From assembly GCF_008386395.1 (NCBI RefSeq), contig NZ_CP043761.1:2232001-2296000 (forward strand): a DNA stretch of 64,000 nucleotides, in the 5' to 3' direction. The position numbers and the translations under genes are program-made. The DNA comes from Paenibacillus sp. 37. Its GTDB lineage: Bacteria > Bacillota > Bacilli > Paenibacillales > Paenibacillaceae. The stretch's first letter is position 1, and each line of letters begins with the position of its first letter. The notes beneath the pieces were generated by a model, which worked only from the letters and a program-made list of their open reading frames with translations, ran no database searches and was not told the origin of the DNA. Shown piece after piece: positions 61,284-64,000 of the stretch.

Positions 61284-61538
61284 GAGTTATTCCTCCTTAT
61301 TTGGAATAGAACTGGTGTAGAGTAACCATGCTCTCATTGTAAAGAATTCAACTCGTCATTACCAGTGGGCGGGTGGATTTCTTGTGAGCATTTTGTATTA
61401 TTCGATTTGTGCTGTCTATGCGCAAACTACTTTCCTTTTTAATAAGAAACAGATAGACTTGTGTGTAGAGTGTTTTTTTACATATGAAAAGACGGACAAC
61501 GGCTTTTTGGCGTACCGGACCAGAACGGAGTGAGTGAT

Positions 61539-62636
61539 TTGTTATACAGAAGTCTTGCTAAACCTTTGTTGTTCAAAATGGACCCTGAACAGGCCCATCA
61601 TCTGATAATTGGCGGCCTTAGTGGCGTGGGTAGCATCCGTCCGGTTCCTTCCGGACTGCGTGTGATGTACGGCGTTCGGGAAACGTCTGATCTGGCTGTT
61701 GACATGTTTGGGTGTCATTTCCCTACACCTGTTGGTCTGGCTGCGGGGCTGGACAAAAACGGGCAGGCCGTAACGGGCTTTTCTTCCATCGGATTTGGAT
61801 TCATGGAAGTGGGAACCGTGACACCACTTGCACAACCAGGTAACGATCAACCACGGCTGTTCCGTTTGCCTCCAGATGAGGCGTTGGTGAACCGAATGGG
61901 CTTCAACAATCTTGGTGCGGAAGCCATGGCAGGTGAATTGGCACGTCTACAGGATCGGCGTATTCCAGTGGCTGTTAACATCGGCAAAAATAAGGCAACG
62001 TCTAATGAGGAAGCTCACTTGGACTATTCGAAGTGCATTCGGGCACTATACGATTATGCTGATCTGTTCGTGGTTAATATCAGTTCACCAAATACACCGG
62101 ATTTGCGTAATCTGCAACATGGGAATGAATTGAAGGAACTGCTCGCTGCGGTTATGAATGAGATGAACGTGCAGCATGCACGAGCGGGCGGAGCGACCAA
62201 ATCCGTTCTGGTGAAGATCGCACCGGATGTGAATGATCAGGAACTTGAATATATGGTTCGCACCATTGCAGACAGCGGTGTTGCTGGCATTATTGCTACA
62301 AACACAACCATCAGTCGTACAGGACTTTCCCACCAACATGCAAAAGAGACTGGCGGTCTGAGTGGTAAACCTCTACGTGACCGTTCAACGGAGATTATTC
62401 GCCAGATCTATCGCCAGACCGAAGGCAAACTTCCGATTATCGGTTCAGGTGGCATTTTCACAAGTGAGGATGCATACGAGAAAATTAAAGCCGGAGCAAG
62501 CTTGGTCGAAATATATACAGCATTGATCTATGAAGGACCTGAGGTGAATCGGCGCATTCATGCGGGACTGCGTGAGTTGCTGCGCAAGGACGGTTATCGT
62601 CATATCTCTGAAGCGGTTGGTGCGGAGCATCGTTAA
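61539..62636 (+). CDS. pyrD: Dihydroorotate dehydrogenase, quinone-dependent (class 2)
   Basis: The 365-residue FMN enzyme oxidises dihydroorotate to orotate in pyrimidine synthesis and passes electrons to the quinone pool. The N-terminal helical segment (LYRSLAKPLLFKMDPEQAHHL) is the membrane/quinone-binding part found only in class 2. FMN/substrate motifs are PVGLAAGLDKNG, NRMGFNNLGAE, VNISSPNTPDLRNLQ with the catalytic Ser, and IGSGGIFTSEDAYEKI. TTG 61539 has GGAGTGA before it; GTG 61530 is alternative. Most Bacillus use class 1B PyrD/PyrK, so a stand-alone class 2 gene outside the pyr operon is notable. Confidence 0.94.
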   Translation: MLYRSLAKPLLFKMDPEQAHHLIIGGLSGVGSIRPVPSGLRVMYGVRETSDLAVDMFGCHFPTPVGLAAGLDKNGQAVTGFSSIGFGFMEVGTVTPLAQPGNDQPRLFRLPPDEALVNRMGFNNLGAEAMAGELARLQDRRIPVAVNIGKNKATSNEEAHLDYSKCIRALYDYADLFVVNISSPNTPDLRNLQHGNELKELLAAVMNEMNVQHARAGGATKSVLVKIAPDVNDQELEYMVRTIADSGVAGIIATNTTISRTGLSHQHAKETGGLSGKPLRDRSTEIIRQIYRQTEGKLPIIGSGGIFTSEDAYEKIKAGASLVEIYTALIYEGPEVNRRIHAGLRELLRKDGYRHISEAVGAEHR

Positions 62637-62771
62637 GAAGGAATGTGAATCCCCGGAATGAAAATATAGAAGCATGGGAAGAGCGTAAAATGGTTCGGGA
62701 CTCTTCCCCCCACCAAACATCATGTATAATGGAATAGAACAGGGGACGCTATAGAGACAGGAGGCATAAGC

Positions 62772-63587
62772 ATGGACGGTAGAGACTGGGGTACATTTTT
62801 ACTTCCTTATGAACAAGCGGTAGAGGAATTGAAAGTCAAGTTTAAGACAATGCGAGCGGAACTGAAGAAACGGGAAGAGTATGCCCCGATTGAATTCGTT
62901 ACCGGTCGTGTCAAAAAAATATCCAGTATTCTGGAGAAATCCAGACGACTGAATGTGTCGCTTGATGACGTGGAAACAGGCATTGAGGATATTGCAGGTA
63001 TCCGCATTATGTGCCAGTTCGTGGATGATATCCGCCGGGTTGCCGAGTATATTCGAGGCCGTAAGGATCTCACGGTACTCATTGAGAAAGATTACATTAC
63101 GAATTTCAAAGAGAGCGGCTATCGTAGCTTTCATATGATTATTGAGTATCCCGTTCAGACGGCTCTCGGACAAAAGAAAGTTTTGGCCGAGATACAGATC
63201 CGGACACTTGCCATGAATTTCTGGGCTACCATTGAACATTCGCTGAGTTACAAGTTTCGGGAAGGGTTACCTGATGAGATGAGAACCAGGCTGAAAAAAA
63301 CGGCTGAGGCCGCGTTTATACTGGACAACGAGATGTCTGCAATTCGTCTACAGATTTTGGAGGCGCAGAAGGCGTTTGAGGATGACTCCAATATCGTGTC
63401 AAGAACATTGAATATCATTCATCAATTATACTTCTACCACCTTGTCAGTGAAGCAATTGAAGCACAGAAGCGATTTAACGATTACTGGGAACGTCATGAT
63501 ATGGAAGGACTCAAAGACTTGCTGGATGACGTGAAGAAACTTCTGAACAACGCCAGAAAGGGCGAAAACCCGGATGAGCATCTATGA
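62772..63587 (+). CDS. relQ: Small alarmone synthetase, (p)ppGpp synthase RelQ/YjbM-like
   Basis: The 271-residue protein matches B. subtilis YjbM (SasB/RelQ) along residues 1-200: WGTFLLPYEQAVEELKVK, APIEFVTGRVKKISSILEK, DIAGIRIMCQFVDDI, ESGYRSFHMIIEYP and EIQIRTLAMNFWATIEHSL. It has the synthetase domain only, with no hydrolase, TGS or ACT domains. It makes pppGpp/ppGpp from ATP and GTP/GDP. It is ~60 residues longer than YjbM, with a helical C-terminal extension. AGGAGGCATAAGC precedes the ATG. It overlaps the DUF309 gene by 14 bp. Confidence 0.94.
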   Translation: MDGRDWGTFLLPYEQAVEELKVKFKTMRAELKKREEYAPIEFVTGRVKKISSILEKSRRLNVSLDDVETGIEDIAGIRIMCQFVDDIRRVAEYIRGRKDLTVLIEKDYITNFKESGYRSFHMIIEYPVQTALGQKKVLAEIQIRTLAMNFWATIEHSLSYKFREGLPDEMRTRLKKTAEAAFILDNEMSAIRLQILEAQKAFEDDSNIVSRTLNIIHQLYFYHLVSEAIEAQKRFNDYWERHDMEGLKDLLDDVKKLLNNARKGENPDEHL

Positions 63588-64000
63588 GCCACTGTACGTG
63601 GACTACTTAATCTACTTCAATCGGGATCAGGATTATTTCGAGTGCCATGAGGTGCTGGAAGAATTGTGGCTTGAACGGAACCGGGATTCTCTCTATAAAG
63701 GGTTGTTACAAATTGCAGTTGGTTTATACCACTTCAGGAATAGCAATCTCCGCGGAGGAACGATGATGTTACAGAGCTCACTTGATCTTCTGGAACCTTA
63801 TCCTGCTACGATTCTGGGCATTGACCTTGGGGCTTTGGTACGGGATGTACAGGAAATCGTGAAGCAACTGTCCCAATCAGATGTTCAGTCTGTGACTTAC
63901 AGGGATTTGTCCATACGAATTGTTGATGAGGTCTTAGAACAAGAGATATCTAGAAGATCGCTTGAGCTAAAACCTAATATTCCGCAGCGCCGGAGTCCTA
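63574..64000 (+). CDS. DUF309 domain protein (3' end cut by window)
   Basis: An ATG at 63574 overlaps the end of relQ in another frame. The open frame continues to the window edge (142 codons). It has the DUF309 motif DQDYFECHEVLEELWLE (about residues 18-34) and the helical segment KGLLQIAVGLYHFRNSNLRGG. The family includes B. subtilis YpuF; its function is unknown, though the His/Glu pattern suggests a metal- or ligand-binding helical bundle. The overlap implies coupling with relQ. Confidence 0.85.
   Translation, partial: MSIYEPLYVDYLIYFNRDQDYFECHEVLEELWLERNRDSLYKGLLQIAVGLYHFRNSNLRGGTMMLQSSLDLLEPYPATILGIDLGALVRDVQEIVKQLSQSDVQSVTYRDLSIRIVDEVLEQEISRRSLELKPNIPQRRSP

Overview
The window reads as ordinary chromosome of a low-to-mid GC Gram-positive spore-former, most likely Paenibacillus. 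Evidence: strong GGAGG-type ribosome binding sites with many TTG and GTG starts; Bacillales families such as YfmR, YtpB, RelQ/YjbM, YugP and YitT; a lipoteichoic acid synthase; and a coproporphyrin-type haem gene set. No integrase, transposase, phage gene or CRISPR array was seen. Genes are dense, and intrinsic terminators separate most transcription units. The genus is inferred from remembered protein similarity and was not searched.

Layout. 0-9.6 kb: the end of a HesB/IscA-like gene, a YuzB-like protein, small unknown proteins, an aldo/keto reductase, a FrnE-like DsbA, a cytidine deaminase, an LTA synthase, an rRNA methyltransferase with a structured leader, an O-methyltransferase and a secreted asparaginase. 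10-19.3 kb: a cytochrome P450, a drug exporter, the hemE-hemH-hemY operon, a CapA-like enzyme, a glycerophosphodiesterase and an FAH-family enzyme. 19.4-25 kb: a MarR regulator followed by an arylsulfotransferase-like protein and an SsuABC-type importer, which looks like an organosulfur acquisition unit. 25-34.3 kb: DUF92, TetR, YfmR, a coiled-coil protein, an M42 aminopeptidase, LapA, PepF and a cold-shock protein. 34.3-43.4 kb: two transporters, the terpene synthase YtpB, PfkA, a MATE pump, a DUF4015 protein and YitT. 43.6-49.5 kb: a DEAD-box helicase, a DUF624 protein, a probable 6S RNA, a DUF1499-like protein, Tpx, a rhomboid protease and a LysR regulator. 49.5-64 kb: YugP, MerR, Amt with a nucleotidyltransferase and an exonuclease, a JAMM protease, a ResA-like protein, CimA, DinB, ferredoxin, an L,D-transpeptidase, PyrD, RelQ and the start of a DUF309 gene.

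Nitrogen control is a recurring theme. Sites matching the GlnR/TnrA box TGTNA-N7-TNACA lie upstream of both the asparaginase and the ammonium transporter. The transporter is followed not by a PII gene (glnK) but by a GlnD/GlnE-like nucleotidyltransferase and an overlapping DEDDh exonuclease. This is the best candidate here for an undescribed regulatory module. Other points of interest are two strong translation starts on pepF that would give exported and cytosolic forms, a promoter-operator-terminator leader before the MarR gene, a structured leader before the rlmL-like gene, a roughly 110-bp nested inverted repeat near 2.4 kb, and two membrane miniproteins of 35 and 45 residues.
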